A DNA stretch of 64,000 nucleotides from Neofusicoccum parvum (GCA_020912385.1 CP087212.1:124001-188000), one strand, 5' to 3'. Positions 22,495 to 31,702 are shown, numbered from the stretch's first letter. The notes: generated by a model from the sequence alone, not told the origin. Translations and numbers: made by a program.

Positions 22495-23097
22495 GCCGAG
22501 GATGAGGAGTCGCGCTACGGGGAAGTCCCGTAAGCGACTTCACGTGCTATATCTCCTTCAAATGCCAACTTAAATACCCAGCGTTTCTTGGAGTCTTGAG
22601 GCTCTTCAAACCAAATCTCTATAGGCATCCTGCTATTCTATTTCGAGACTATACCGCACGCACACTTTTTTTCGAGCTTTGAAAAATGGCCAAGTTTCAT
22701 TTTATCGCGCGTTCTAAACATCTCCGCGTCTCCACTGCTAGAATCCACCCTTCAGTATTTGTATGTTTACTGCAACGCCCGAAAAGAAGCCACACAACGC
22801 TCACTAGCGTACAGACGAATACGTATCATTATACCGGGCACTACATCAAGCAACCACGAGACTTGTCAAAAGATCGATTATCGGTAGCCGACACCATTGT
22901 TACGGCGCAGCCTACACAGAACCTGGGTAGAAGGAAAGGAAGGACAAGCGGGGCGCCTACGCGCCCGCAAAAAGAAGATCCACCGGCGGGAAGTCACGTG
23001 ACTCCCGGTTCAGCCGTTCGAAGCCTTGGCACTCTGAACTCCTGAACTCGCAGGAGTTCAGACGTTCAACCGCTTGGCGGAATGAACCCACGAACTA
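22495..23097. other. spacer with weak ORF and an inverted repeat
   Basis: A 119-codon plus-strand frame starting at ATG 22686 has basic, low-information composition and no recognised family; I do not call it a gene. A perfect 11-bp inverted repeat (CTGAACTCCTG / CAGGAGTTCAG) lies at 23034-23061, just before the older LTR. Confidence 0.35.
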
Positions 23098-23180
23098 TCA
23101 GATTGTATAGACTCTCCTACGTATATAAACCACACTCATTAGCATAGCTTTGACCTTCGTGGTCAACTTCGATAATCAAT

Positions 23181-23726
23181 TGTTGAACGGCGCGAGAAAG
23201 TAGGACACCGCTGTCCTCTTAGATTGCTGCTATCGAGAGCTATATAAATATCTCATGGCAAAGAGGACGCGTAATCAAAAGAGGCTGTGCTGCGTACGAG
23301 GAAGGGGTGGAGTGATGGTGGTGTGGTGATAGATAGATAGATAAATTCATTTCTTCCCGATATAGCTCCCTTACGGGTCCATGCGGGGCTGGCTATCTGC
23401 AATTATTTTACATGAGGGGGAAAACCTTGTTCACCAGGCAAAAACCCCTCCTCTCTGCTCAGGTATGTCTTCCTCTCCTTATTCCGTTTTTCCTGTTTAC
23501 CAGTAGTGGCTGCTGTGGCAGCCCTTCATTCAATCGCTAGTGTACCCTTTCAGTCTTCGTCCCGGTCCTCCTGGTAGTCCTCCTGGAGCATTTCCCTGGC
23601 TAGGCTGAACTGGTTTAGAAGCCCCGTGCGTAGGAACCATACTGTCGCTGCCTTAATCCCCTTCTGTGGTGTGGTGATAAGAAGAGATATTACGAGACAC
23701 GTGATTGCGGGCTAATGTGGTTGACA
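23181..23726 (+). repeat. solo LTR, family A, copy 2, inserted in the older family-B LTR
   Basis: Starts TGTTGAACGGCGCGAGAAAG and ends GTGGTTGACA, flanked by a perfect 5-bp duplication TCAAT (23176-23180 and 23727-23731). Without the inserted LINE piece it is about 198 bp. A lone LTR with intact duplication implies loss of an internal region by LTR-LTR recombination. Confidence 0.75.
23332..23665 (-). mobile_element. 5'-truncated LINE 3' end, inserted in LTR A copy 2
   Basis: A 334-bp antisense fragment matching the 3' end (last coding residues plus 3' UTR and the TATC tail) of the LINE at 18536-19515. It is flanked by a perfect 14-bp duplication GTGGTGTGGTGATA (23318-23331 and 23666-23679). 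It is non-coding. Confidence 0.72.
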
Positions 23727-23874
23727 TCAATCTACACCATTGATTAGTAACACGGCCTTCGCACGTAGTGCTCAGATACGTGTATTCGTCTATACTTGTT
23801 CTCACTCCCTCTCTTGTACCCACTCAAGGTAAACCCGATACGGCTTACCACCCTCTTTGGTGTTTGGATCCTTA

Positions 23875-24339
23875 TGTAACGGCGGGCCTCTGCCTCTAAG
23901 GATCAAACACCAAAGAGGGTGGTAAGCCGTGTAGGGTTTACCTTGAGTGGGTACAAGGTAGGGGAGAGAACAAGTGTGAACGAATACACGTGACTGAGCA
24001 CTGCGTGCGAAGGCCGTGTTACTAATCAATGGTGTAGATTGATTATCGAAGTTGACCACAAAGGTCAAAGCTATGCTAGGGAGCGTAGTTTATATACATA
24101 GGAGAGGTCTATACAATCTGATGGTTGCTCTGGGTGCTCCGTATATTGAGGGGCAGATCAGTCAGAGCATCTAGGGCTGCTCTGTTTGCTCCTCATTTTT
24201 ATGAGGGGAGCAGCGAGAGCACTGCCTTGGCAGCACGTGACACACGTGACTGCTGTGGGTCTTCCTCGCGGCGCGTGTCTTTGCCCCGCTTGCTGCCTCT
24301 CTACTGTTTCCCTCATTCTGCAACGACTGCGCCGTAACA
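23875..24339 (-). repeat. chromovirus 3' LTR
   Basis: 465 bp, with TGTAACGGCGGG at its left edge and CGCCGTAACA at its right edge; by eye identical to the copy at 31238-31702. In plus-strand orientation it lies directly upstream of the antisense gene at 24444. Confidence 0.92.
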
Positions 24340-24376
24340 CTATCCCCCCCCTTAAAGTTCTTCGGCCCGAAGAACT
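24340..24376 (-). promoter_or_regulatory. polypurine tract and adjacent palindrome
   Basis: On the element's strand a run AAGGGGGGGG precedes the 3' LTR, the usual plus-strand primer. Beside it (about 24357-24375) is the 19-nt inverted repeat GTTCTTCGGCCCGAAGAAC (nine-base arms around one base). The palindrome may be a protein-binding site or an RNA hairpin; its role is not known. Confidence 0.6.
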
Positions 24377-24443
24377 CCGGTTTCCAGTATAAGTATCCGG
24401 TAGGTGCCGTTTCGCGTCCCTTACTCCTTGGTCTCTGCTCACG

Positions 24444-25080
24444 ATGCCTAAGGCGCCTTCCACTCAACGCCGCCACGGCCTAGTAGCTCGCTGTGTCTAC
24501 TTGATGCCTGCTCCTTGTAGTGCGTGCCGTTCGGCCGGTGCGCATTGTTTTGTTAGCCTCGCGTCGGGGCATTGCAAGCGTTGTTTGGTTAAGAATCGCA
24601 AGTGCGATTTGGTGGTGACTCGTGGCGATTGTGAGTGTCGTGTAGCGGTGTGAGGTGTTCTTCTAACGCATCCTAGGGAGCAAGCTGGATTCTGAGCGGG
24701 AGCGCTTTCGTCGCCAGTTGGAGGAGGCGGAGGATGCCGAGGCTGCTGCTCGTGCGAAGGTACGACGGTTACGCAAGGTTCTTCGTGAGGTAGATGCGCG
24801 GGAGAAGCGTATGTTTGAGCGAGAGCTTTCCTCGATTGAGGAGATGGAGCGGCTGGAGAAGGAGGATCGCGCTGCGCGGCGTGCAGCTGGTGAGGATGTA
24901 CCGACTCCTGAGCGTTCTCCGAGCCCTCCGCTTCCTGGTCCCTCCGATCCTCGGGTTCCGTCGCTGGACTCGGTGGCTGGAGTTGCGTTCCCTTCTGGTG
25001 CCGAGTTGTGGATGGATCCTTCTTTTTGGGACGCCCCCGTTTCCGCGGAAGGTCAGGGTTCTGGCGATGGAACTCTGTAA
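24444..25080 (+). CDS. Cys-rich / coiled-coil protein encoded antisense to the 3' end of pol
   Basis: Two exons (24444-24630 and 24677-25080) join through a 46-nt intron with a strong GTGAGT donor, a CTAAC branch site and TAG acceptor, giving 196 residues. The N-terminal part has a cysteine cluster (PCSACRSAGAHC then CKRCLVKNRKC); the second exon begins with a highly charged heptad-like coiled coil (KVRRLRKVLREVDAREKRM) and ends in a Pro/Ser-rich tail. I recall similar small hypothetical proteins from other ascomycete genomes but cannot name a family. It overlaps, on the opposite strand, the low-complexity C-terminal tail of Pol, and lies just inside the 3' LTR, which could supply its promoter. 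The precise intron signals argue against chance. Confidence 0.6.
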
Positions 25081-27262
25081 CTAGGTCTGGGTGTATGTCT
25101 TCCTTTGGTATCCACTGGTTATCCTCATTCCCGTATCCTTCCCATTTGACCAGGTACTTAAGCTGATGACCGAACCGCTTACAGTCCAGGATCTTCTCTA
25201 CTGGGTACTGTTTTTCTTCGGCGTCCGGGTTTTCTGGTACAATTTCTTCTTGGGTTTCTGGGATGTTGGCGTCCTCTGGTGCTGGCTCGAGCAGTGAGAC
25301 GTGGAAGGTGGAGTTCATCCTTGTGTTTGACAGTTTGAGTCGATAGGTGACTTCTCCAAGTTTTTCTTCAATCTTGAATGGGCCAATTTTTTTGAAGTCC
25401 AATTTGTCGTTTGGCCGTTTGGTCTTGATGTTTTTCCTAAGGAGATAGACCTTATCCCCCCTCTTGAGGTTCGGTGCCGCCTGGTGCCGTCTGTTGTAGT
25501 ATTTAGACATCATGATTCTGACGTACTCGAGGTCAAGGCTGATAGCCTTATGAAGCTCTTTCAGCTGCTCGGCTTTGAGGATACCCCTTTGCGCTAGCTT
25601 TCTACTTGGGATCGTTTCTCTGTAGGCTTCTGGTTCAAACCCGTAATTGGCGAAGAACGGTGATTCGTTCGTGGATTCTTGTTTGGAGCTGTTGTAGGCG
25701 AATTGGGCCATGGGTAGTAGTTCTGCCCAGTTCTCCTGTGGATAGTTGATATAACAGCGGAGGTATTGTTCAAGAGTCCGGTTCATTCGTTCGGTTTGAC
25801 CGTCGGTTTGTGCGTGTGCTGTGGTAGCGAGCTTGCTTTTCGTTCCTAGTTGGCGCATGACTGTTTGCCAGAATTCAGAGGCCATGAGCTTGTCTCTGTC
25901 CGACACCATTTCTTCCGGCATTCCGTGATCCGCGAAGATGGTTCGTAGGAACGTGTAGGCGAGCTGTTCTGCATTGGATGCCTCGAGGTAGGGTAAGAAG
26001 TAGGCGTACTTCGTGAGTCGGTCGACGAAGACGAGGATTGAGTCGTACGAGACTCCTGTAAGGGGATCCTTTGACCTAGGTAGCTTGGTAACGAAGTCCA
26101 ACGTGATGGACTGCCATGGTCGTTTAGGTGCTTCCAGCGGCTGTAGGAGGCCATAAGGTGCATGTGTCGCGGCCTTGCTTCTGATGCAAAGATCGCACTG
26201 CGAGACTACACGCTGTACGGTTTTCCTTAGTCCTGGGAAGTAGTAGTTCCTCGTAATTCTTTCCGTTGTCCTGTCGATGCCCTGATGTCCGTGTGCTGGG
26301 GCTTCGTGGATGTCTTTCACTAGTGCTTCTCGTAGCCGTGTTGGTACATAGATGAGTCCTTTAAAGAGAAGCGTTCCTTCTCTATCTCGAGCAATACGCG
26401 GATCGTCCTCAAGCGCTAAAAGTTCCTGCGCGAAGGAGTCCTGGGCGTATGCTTCTCGGATCTGCTGGTGCCATGGGTTCGGCTCGATGCGTAGCATGGG
26501 TAGTGTTTGTCTAGCAAGGAGGAGCGATCCATCGCTATCCTCTGCAAAGATTGCAGGGTGCGGCTCGGTTTTTCCTTCCATATAATCTACTCTTCGGCTG
26601 AGCGCGTCAGCTGCGGCGTTCTCGGATCCCTTTCTATAGGTGATCTTGAAGTCATAGGAGGCCATTTCTTCTGACCAGCGAACCTGCCGTCGGTTCAATT
26701 CCTTGGTCGTGGTGAAGCGTGTGAGATTCTGATGATCACAGCGTACTACCACCTGGTGGCTTGCTCCTTCGAGGTAATGCCTCCATTGCTTAAAAGCTGA
26801 GACAATGGCTAGAAGCTCCTTATCGTGAATGTCGTAGTTGAGCTCTGCCGGGGTGAACTTCCTAGAGTAGAACGCGACTGGGTGCCATCTACCTTCTCCG
26901 TCAGGCTGGCTGAGACATGCTCCAAGGGCGAATCCTGACGCATCAGTTTCCACTTCGGTGGGCTTGTCGGGGTCGTATATCCCGAGTACTGGGGCTTCGC
27001 AAAACATCCGTTTAAGCGAGTCAAATGCCCGTTGCTGATCGTCTTCCCATTTAAAGCCATGCTCCTTTCGCGTAAGCCTAGTTAAAGGTTCCGTGACTCC
27101 GGAGTAGTTCCAGATGAACTTCCTGTAGAAGTTCGCGAATCCTAGGAAGGACTGTACTTCCTTGATCGTCTTTAGTACTGGCCATTCTCTAATGGAATCC
27201 AGTTTCGAGTCGTCCATGCCGACGTGACCTGGGGTGATGATAAAGCCTAAGAATTCCGTTCT
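24497..27262 (-). CDS. Pol, C-terminal half: RNase H, integrase, chromodomain
   Basis: Continues in the same frame after the TAG at 27263-27265; the annotated open part carries, in order, the end of the RT connection, RNase H (ETDASGFALGA), the integrase zinc finger (H...H, then CDLCIRSKA), the integrase catalytic core (LDFVTKLP, VDRLTKYAYF, SDRDKLMASEFW, TDGQTERMNR), the GPY/F-type region and a chromodomain (VEKILDCK, YLVKWEGYG). The last 190 or so residues after the chromodomain are Pro/Gln/Ser-rich and overlap the antisense gene, so their coding status is doubtful. Integrase inserts element DNA; the chromodomain may steer it to heterochromatin. Confidence 0.85.
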   Translation of the reverse strand, partial: RTEFLGFIITPGHVGMDDSKLDSIREWPVLKTIKEVQSFLGFANFYRKFIWNYSGVTEPLTRLTRKEHGFKWEDDQQRAFDSLKRMFCEAPVLGIYDPDKPTEVETDASGFALGACLSQPDGEGRWHPVAFYSRKFTPAELNYDIHDKELLAIVSAFKQWRHYLEGASHQVVVRCDHQNLTRFTTTKELNRRQVRWSEEMASYDFKITYRKGSENAAADALSRRVDYMEGKTEPHPAIFAEDSDGSLLLARQTLPMLRIEPNPWHQQIREAYAQDSFAQELLALEDDPRIARDREGTLLFKGLIYVPTRLREALVKDIHEAPAHGHQGIDRTTERITRNYYFPGLRKTVQRVVSQCDLCIRSKAATHAPYGLLQPLEAPKRPWQSITLDFVTKLPRSKDPLTGVSYDSILVFVDRLTKYAYFLPYLEASNAEQLAYTFLRTIFADHGMPEEMVSDRDKLMASEFWQTVMRQLGTKSKLATTAHAQTDGQTERMNRTLEQYLRCYINYPQENWAELLPMAQFAYNSSKQESTNESPFFANYGFEPEAYRETIPSRKLAQRGILKAEQLKELHKAISLDLEYVRIMMSKYYNRRHQAAPNLKRGDKVYLLRKNIKTKRPNDKLDFKKIGPFKIEEKLGEVTYRLKLSNTRMNSTFHVSLLEPAPEDANIPETQEEIVPENPDAEEKQYPVEKILDCKRFGHQLKYLVKWEGYGNEDNQWIPKEDIHPDLVTEFHRQNPDLPRKRGRPKKKDPSTTRHQKGTQLQPPSPATEPEDRRDQEAEGSENAQESVHPHQLHAAQRDPPSPAAPSPQSRKALAQTYASPAHLPHEEPCVTVVPSHEQQPRHPPPPPTGDESAPAQNPACSLGCVRRTPHTATRHSQSPRVTTKSHLRFLTKQRLQCPDARLTKQCAPAERHALQGAGIK

Positions 27263-29326
27263 CTAGACGTGCCATTCACACTTCTCGGGTGCGATAGAGA
27301 GGTTCTTTGTTTGGAGGGCTTCTAGGACCTTTCGTACATGCTTCTTATGTTCCTCAAGGGTTTCTGAAAAGATGAGGATGTCATCAAGGTAGGCCATGCA
27401 GAAGATATCCAGGTATTCTTGCAGCGTGTCGTTGACGAGATTCTGGAATGTTGCCGGAGCGTTGGTAAGCCCAAATGGCATTACCGTATACTCGTAGAGT
27501 CCTAGCCTCGTTCTGAAGGCTGTTTTCCATTCTTCCCCTTCTTTGATCCTGACTAGATGGTATCCTTCCCGGAGGTCCAGCTTCGTAAAGTACTTTGCTT
27601 TCCTTAACTTGTCCTGGAGCTCGTCGATGCGAGGGAGAGGGTACCGGTTCTTGATCGTAATATCGTTTAGCTGTCGGTAGTCGACACATAGGCGTAGTTT
27701 GCCATTCTTTTTCGGGACAAAGAGGATTGGGTATCCGGCTGGTGACGTCGAAGGTCGGATATATCCTCGTTCAAGGTTCTTCTCGATATAGTCCCTGAGT
27801 GCTGTCATCTCCTTCTCTGATAAGGAGTAGATGGGTTTGTAGGCTGGCTTCGTGCCTGGTTTGAGTGGGATTTCGTGGTCCCACGGCTGATGCTTAGGCA
27901 AGTCCCCTTTTCCTCTTTCTTGGCAAACGGCCTTCAGATCCCAGTACTCGCTGGGTACCGTTTCCATTTCGGGTATCGGAGGATATCCATACGGGTTGTT
28001 CCATATTTCCAGACTGCCGTGTTGTCCCCTTACGATCCTCGCAGGATCGTCGCCTCCTATAGGAGCGGGAATGTCCTCATTCTTTAGCCTTTCTCTTTGG
28101 GCTTTGGCTAGTGCTCTTTGTTGCACCGTCGGTGAGGCTTTGATGTACATAAGGCAGACCTGATGCCTTTGGCGTCTCATGCGCTTGAATGCCTCTCCTG
28201 AGATTATCTGGACGTCGATCTGAGGTTCTAGGGCTGCTAATTGCTTTCGTAAAGCCTTACTTTTAGTCTTACGCCGCTTTCTCGTAGTCCTTCGTGTCGT
28301 GTGTTGTACTTCTAGTTCCTGAGAAGTGTCGGTCCTGGTTGGTCTTACTCCGCTCGAGGTGTTGCATTTTACCGAGGAGGCCTCGTTGCTATCCTGGTTC
28401 TGACTTATTCCGTCCTCGAGGTGGCCGTTGATGTTGCCGTCGCTGGGTCTTATGCCATCCTGATTGACCGTACTAGTGGGGGTATCGTTTCGCTCAGTAG
28501 GGCTTATTCCTGCCGATGGGTTGCATTTTACCAAGGAGGCTTCGCTGCTTGCGTTGCGGTCCTGGTCCTGACTTGCACCACTGTCGGAGTTGCCTACACA
28601 GTTGCCACATTCAGGCCTTACACTGGCTACTTCCCGTGTTGATGCTGCTAGGAGTTTCCTTAGGGTGTCTAACAACCCGTTCTCTTTCTCCAGCCCTTGT
28701 TTTCGTAAGAGGTTTTCAAGGTCCTCTTGAAAGATGATGGAGTCTCCTCTTCCAAAGTCGAAGATTGGTTTCTGTGTCCTAATCCAGGGCATTCCTAGAA
28801 TGATATCATGCCCGGGGACGCGTTGGACGTCGAGGGAAATCCGTTCCTGATGGTTCCCTATCTGGAGGGTTGCTTCCTCCGTTTCTATATTTACCCAGCC
28901 TTCTCCATAGGCTGCTTGGGAGCCATCAAACCCGCTAAGAGGGTAGGGCTCCTGTTTCTTATGGTAGGGGATGTTCATTTTCTGTACAAGCTCGTTGTGA
29001 ATGAAGTTCCCGCATGATCCTGTATCGATCAGGATCCTGATAGACACTCCGTTAAGTGTCCCTTGTGTCTTGAATTGTTTCCATAGGTTTGGTCCGGTGA
29101 GAGCTTCCGTGTTCGAGGTGCGTGATACCATATTGAGGGACCTAGACTGCGGCCCCTGCTGTTGTCCCTTGGCTGCAGGGCCGTCTAGTTTTTTGACTGG
29201 TGCCTTTGGCCTTCCCAGAGTAGGAAGAGGTTGTTGCGAGTCCATCCGCTTGGTCCCCATCCCTCTATTTCCCATTCCTCGATAACTCGGTGCGTCCCAT
29301 CTTGCTGTACGCGTACCGGAAACCAA
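27263..29326 (-). CDS. Pol, N-terminal half: protease and reverse transcriptase, ending at an in-frame stop
   Basis: An aspartic protease motif (ILIDTGSCGNF) is followed by a long linker with tandem-like repeats and the reverse transcriptase: LRLCVDYRQLN, FTKLDLREGYH, TVMPFGLTNAPATF and the catalytic YLDDILIFS. The frame ends in TAG at 27263-27265, a few codons after the RT thumb region, while homologous sequence continues in the same frame. A single base substitution is the simplest explanation. Pol is in the -1 frame relative to gag and overlaps it at 29185-29326, so gag-pol expression probably used frameshifting. The first ORF codon at 29326 is not an ATG. Confidence 0.85.
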   Translation of the reverse strand: MVSGTRTARWDAPSYRGMGNRGMGTKRMDSQQPLPTLGRPKAPVKKLDGPAAKGQQQGPQSRSLNMVSRTSNTEALTGPNLWKQFKTQGTLNGVSIRILIDTGSCGNFIHNELVQKMNIPYHKKQEPYPLSGFDGSQAAYGEGWVNIETEEATLQIGNHQERISLDVQRVPGHDIILGMPWIRTQKPIFDFGRGDSIIFQEDLENLLRKQGLEKENGLLDTLRKLLAASTREVASVRPECGNCVGNSDSGASQDQDRNASSEASLVKCNPSAGISPTERNDTPTSTVNQDGIRPSDGNINGHLEDGISQNQDSNEASSVKCNTSSGVRPTRTDTSQELEVQHTTRRTTRKRRKTKSKALRKQLAALEPQIDVQIISGEAFKRMRRQRHQVCLMYIKASPTVQQRALAKAQRERLKNEDIPAPIGGDDPARIVRGQHGSLEIWNNPYGYPPIPEMETVPSEYWDLKAVCQERGKGDLPKHQPWDHEIPLKPGTKPAYKPIYSLSEKEMTALRDYIEKNLERGYIRPSTSPAGYPILFVPKKNGKLRLCVDYRQLNDITIKNRYPLPRIDELQDKLRKAKYFTKLDLREGYHLVRIKEGEEWKTAFRTRLGLYEYTVMPFGLTNAPATFQNLVNDTLQEYLDIFCMAYLDDILIFSETLEEHKKHVRKVLEALQTKNLSIAPEKCEWHV

Positions 29327-31158
29327 TGGTTTTCATTCTTCTGACGCCTGTGCGTCCTGCACTGATGGTCGATGCATGAGATCCATGCAATCTGCCGATG
29401 CTTCTTATGCCGGGGGTTGAGGCGTTCGTCGTCTTCTGGGAGGATCTGGTGACTCGGCCTTGGGATCTGTCGGAGGGCTTTCCACTTAAGGCCTGGAACA
29501 GCTATTTCCATACTAGGAAACATCCTTGCCCTTTCTTCCTCTTGGGCGAGTGTCCTCTGGGTCGCTAGATTATCTTCAGGAGTGACTTCGTCTGTCTCCG
29601 TGTGACGATCCTCATAGACACGCGTCTCCCACAGCTGATCCTCCTGTACCTGCCAGGTGACTAACGCGAGTCCTGGCTGGTTGTCTGGGATCCAAATGCC
29701 TTGCTCCGACTCGCCGTGGTGGAAGGGAATCTTAGCGATGATGCCGTGTTCCTCTACTTTCTCAAGGAGCCTATTAATAGCGCCTGCTAATGGGCTCTCC
29801 TCCACTTGTGCGAGGTCCTTTTCGTCGGAGCTGTCTTCTTCGGCTTCTGTACTATCGTAGAATTCGCCATTCTCACTGTTGACAATCTCGTCGTCGTGCG
29901 GGAATGACTCGATGATATCGTCGAGGTCGAGTACTTCCTCGTTCCTGGTAAGCATGGCGATGCCTCTTGGCTTCTTCGGGTACCATCCTGTAGCGTCTTT
30001 GTCGCTTTGATGGGTTCGACAGTCGTCATTGAAGCAGGCCGTCCAGCTTAGCGCGTCGTGGTCCTCCTGGCGAGATACGGCCGATGCTTCGCGTTGAGCG
30101 CTTGAGGTCTGCTTCCCTTCTTTCCTACGAGGGTTCTGCGGGCACGTAGGCGAGAAATGCTTGTCGCTACCGCAGGTAATGCAGAGTCGATCCTTGTAGC
30201 GTTGCTTCTGTTCGTCTGTCCAGTTCGGATTCGGGCCTTTAGGCTTCTTGTTGTAGTTGTTCCGGCCCTTGTTATCCTTTTTCTTGTCCTGACGGTTGGC
30301 GGCGTCGAGAGCCATGGCGTCTCCTCCTTCCAGCGTGGTACGTTCGCGGCGTGGCTTGTTCGTGTTTGCTTGGTAGCCACCCTTCTTCTCGAACCACCTG
30401 TTGGTGCGCCTCCTATCCATATCGGTGGCTAGGCGGACTAGTTCCGAGAGCGTTTCGGGTTCGTCGTGGTAAGACATAGCCTCTTTGATTTCGTCCTTCA
30501 GGCCTCGGTAGTACAGCTGTCGGAGTGTGTAGTCTGAGTGCTCTCCGGCGACGTAGGCTGCTTCCTGGAATTCAGCCGTGTAGTCGAGTACTGACTTCTT
30601 CTGCTGGATCCTGAAGAGGATTTGGTTGGCACGCTTGGCCTCGTCAATGGCGTTGAACGCTTCCTGGAGCTGCTTGGCGAAGGTCCTGTAGTCGGAGAAG
30701 ATGGCCTGAGTCTGAGGCGACCATTGCCAGTGCGGCTTCTCCTGAGTCTCTCTCTTGTGGGGCCTGAACCACTTCTCTGCTGCTCCTCGGAGGAAGGTGC
30801 TAGCGTAGCGAACCTTATCTGCGTCGTTGCCGAACTGTCCTTTGGCGAAGTGTAGATAGTCCTCTAGCTGCATGAGGAAGCTTTGCGTCTTGGTACGCTC
30901 TCCATGGTAAAGGTCCGGCTTCGGCACCTTGACCTGGGTGGATGGTTTCTTTGCGGCATCTGGCCCGGTGGCCTGATCCTGTCGGTTCTTCAGGATGCGG
31001 TTCTCGACTCGCAGCTCCTGGATCATCTGCATAAGTTCTCTCATGGTAGGCTCCGTTTGCTCCTGGTGAGCAGGCTGAGCGGCCTCTTGAGCCGGTGTCT
31101 GAGGAATCGCTGGACGATCCTGTCCTGCGCTGACGTCCTCCATGTTGACCGTACTCAT
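29185..31158 (-). CDS. Gag (capsid/nucleocapsid) of the chromovirus
   Basis: 657 residues from ATG 31158. An N-terminal coiled coil (MRELMQMIQELRVENRILKN) precedes the retrotransposon Gag domain (FLRGAAEKWF, YTAEFQEAAY, LYYRGLKDEIKEAM), a basic linker and a CCHC zinc knuckle (CITCGSDKHFSPTC). The C-terminal third is acidic and His/Cys-containing (two CIDHQCRTH / CFNDDCRTH-type motifs). It forms the particle that packages element RNA. The frame is intact. The 5' LTR lies about 80 bp upstream. Confidence 0.88.
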   Translation of the reverse strand: MSTVNMEDVSAGQDRPAIPQTPAQEAAQPAHQEQTEPTMRELMQMIQELRVENRILKNRQDQATGPDAAKKPSTQVKVPKPDLYHGERTKTQSFLMQLEDYLHFAKGQFGNDADKVRYASTFLRGAAEKWFRPHKRETQEKPHWQWSPQTQAIFSDYRTFAKQLQEAFNAIDEAKRANQILFRIQQKKSVLDYTAEFQEAAYVAGEHSDYTLRQLYYRGLKDEIKEAMSYHDEPETLSELVRLATDMDRRRTNRWFEKKGGYQANTNKPRRERTTLEGGDAMALDAANRQDKKKDNKGRNNYNKKPKGPNPNWTDEQKQRYKDRLCITCGSDKHFSPTCPQNPRRKEGKQTSSAQREASAVSRQEDHDALSWTACFNDDCRTHQSDKDATGWYPKKPRGIAMLTRNEEVLDLDDIIESFPHDDEIVNSENGEFYDSTEAEEDSSDEKDLAQVEESPLAGAINRLLEKVEEHGIIAKIPFHHGESEQGIWIPDNQPGLALVTWQVQEDQLWETRVYEDRHTETDEVTPEDNLATQRTLAQEEERARMFPSMEIAVPGLKWKALRQIPRPSHQILPEDDERLNPRHKKHRQIAWISCIDHQCRTHRRQKNENHWFPVRVQQDGTHRVIEEWEIEGWGPSGWTRNNLFLLWEGQRHQSKN

Positions 31159-31237
31159 TGCTGTTTCCTAAACTCGTTAGGGGGTGATACCTTACCCGAT
31201 GTTCTCTTACCCTTCCTTGCAAGGATGGTGGTCAAAG

Positions 31238-31702
31238 TGTAACGGCGGGCCTCTGCCTCTAAGGATCAAACACCAAAGAGGGTGGTAAGCCGTGTAGGGT
31301 TTACCTTGAGTGGGTACAAGGTAGGGGAGAGAACAAGTGTGAACGAATACACGTGACTGAGCACTGCGTGCGAAGGCCGTGTTACTAATCAATGGTGTAG
31401 ATTGATTATCGAAGTTGACCACAAAGGTCAAAGCTATGCTAGGGAGCGTAGTTTATATACATAGGAGAGGTCTATACAATCTGATGGTTGCTCTGGGTGC
31501 TCCGTATATTGAGGGGCAGATCAGTCAGAGCATCTAGGGCTGCTCTGTTTGCTCCTCATTTTTATGAGGGGAGCAGCGAGAGCACTGCCTTGGCAGCACG
31601 TGACACACGTGACTGCTGTGGGTCTTCCTCGCGGCGCGTGTCTTTGCCCCGCTTGCTGCCTCTCTACTGTTTCCCTCATTCTGCAACGACTGCGCCGTAA
31701 CA
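31238..31702 (-). repeat. chromovirus 5' LTR
   Basis: 465 bp, same sequence by eye as 23875-24339. It drives transcription toward lower coordinates. A TATA-like motif (TTTATATACATA, about 31450-31461) is present within it. Confidence 0.92.

Larger units (their letters stand above)
23098..23874 (-). repeat. older, interrupted LTR of the chromovirus family (family B), opposite orientation
   Basis: Read on the opposite strand, 23098-23180 and 23727-23874 match the internal and outer parts of the chromovirus LTRs (23875-24339, 31238-31702) with scattered substitutions, roughly one in ten by eye. It is broken at 23181 by LTR A copy 2 and at 23874 by the full chromovirus; its last 27 bp resume at 31703-31729. 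The far end is missing beyond 23098. It is therefore an older insertion than either element within it. Confidence 0.75.
23875..31702 (-). mobile_element. Ty3/gypsy chromodomain LTR retrotransposon (chromovirus), 7.8 kb
   Basis: Full-length element with LTRs at both ends (TG...CA, 465 bp each), a 5-bp target duplication CCTTA (23870-23874 and 31703-31707), gag, pol and a purine-rich tract next to the 3' LTR. Domain order protease, RT, RNase H, integrase, chromodomain places it among chromoviruses. I see no difference between the two LTRs, which points to a recent insertion. It lies inside an older LTR of its own family in opposite orientation. One in-frame stop interrupts pol. No tRNA primer-binding site beginning TGG is evident after the 5' LTR (minus strand: CTTTGACCACCATCC), so the priming mechanism is unclear. 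Confidence 0.93.

Noticed and set aside
22686..23045. 119-codon plus-strand ORF before the older LTR
   Set aside because: Basic, low-information sequence, no recognised domain or homologous motif, and next to repeats; not strong enough for a gene call.
27875..29285. Plus-strand ORFs opposite pol and gag (27875-29285, 30157-31242)
   Set aside because: Unlike the gene at 24444 they have no splice signals or domain-like composition and lie opposite conserved Pol and Gag domains.
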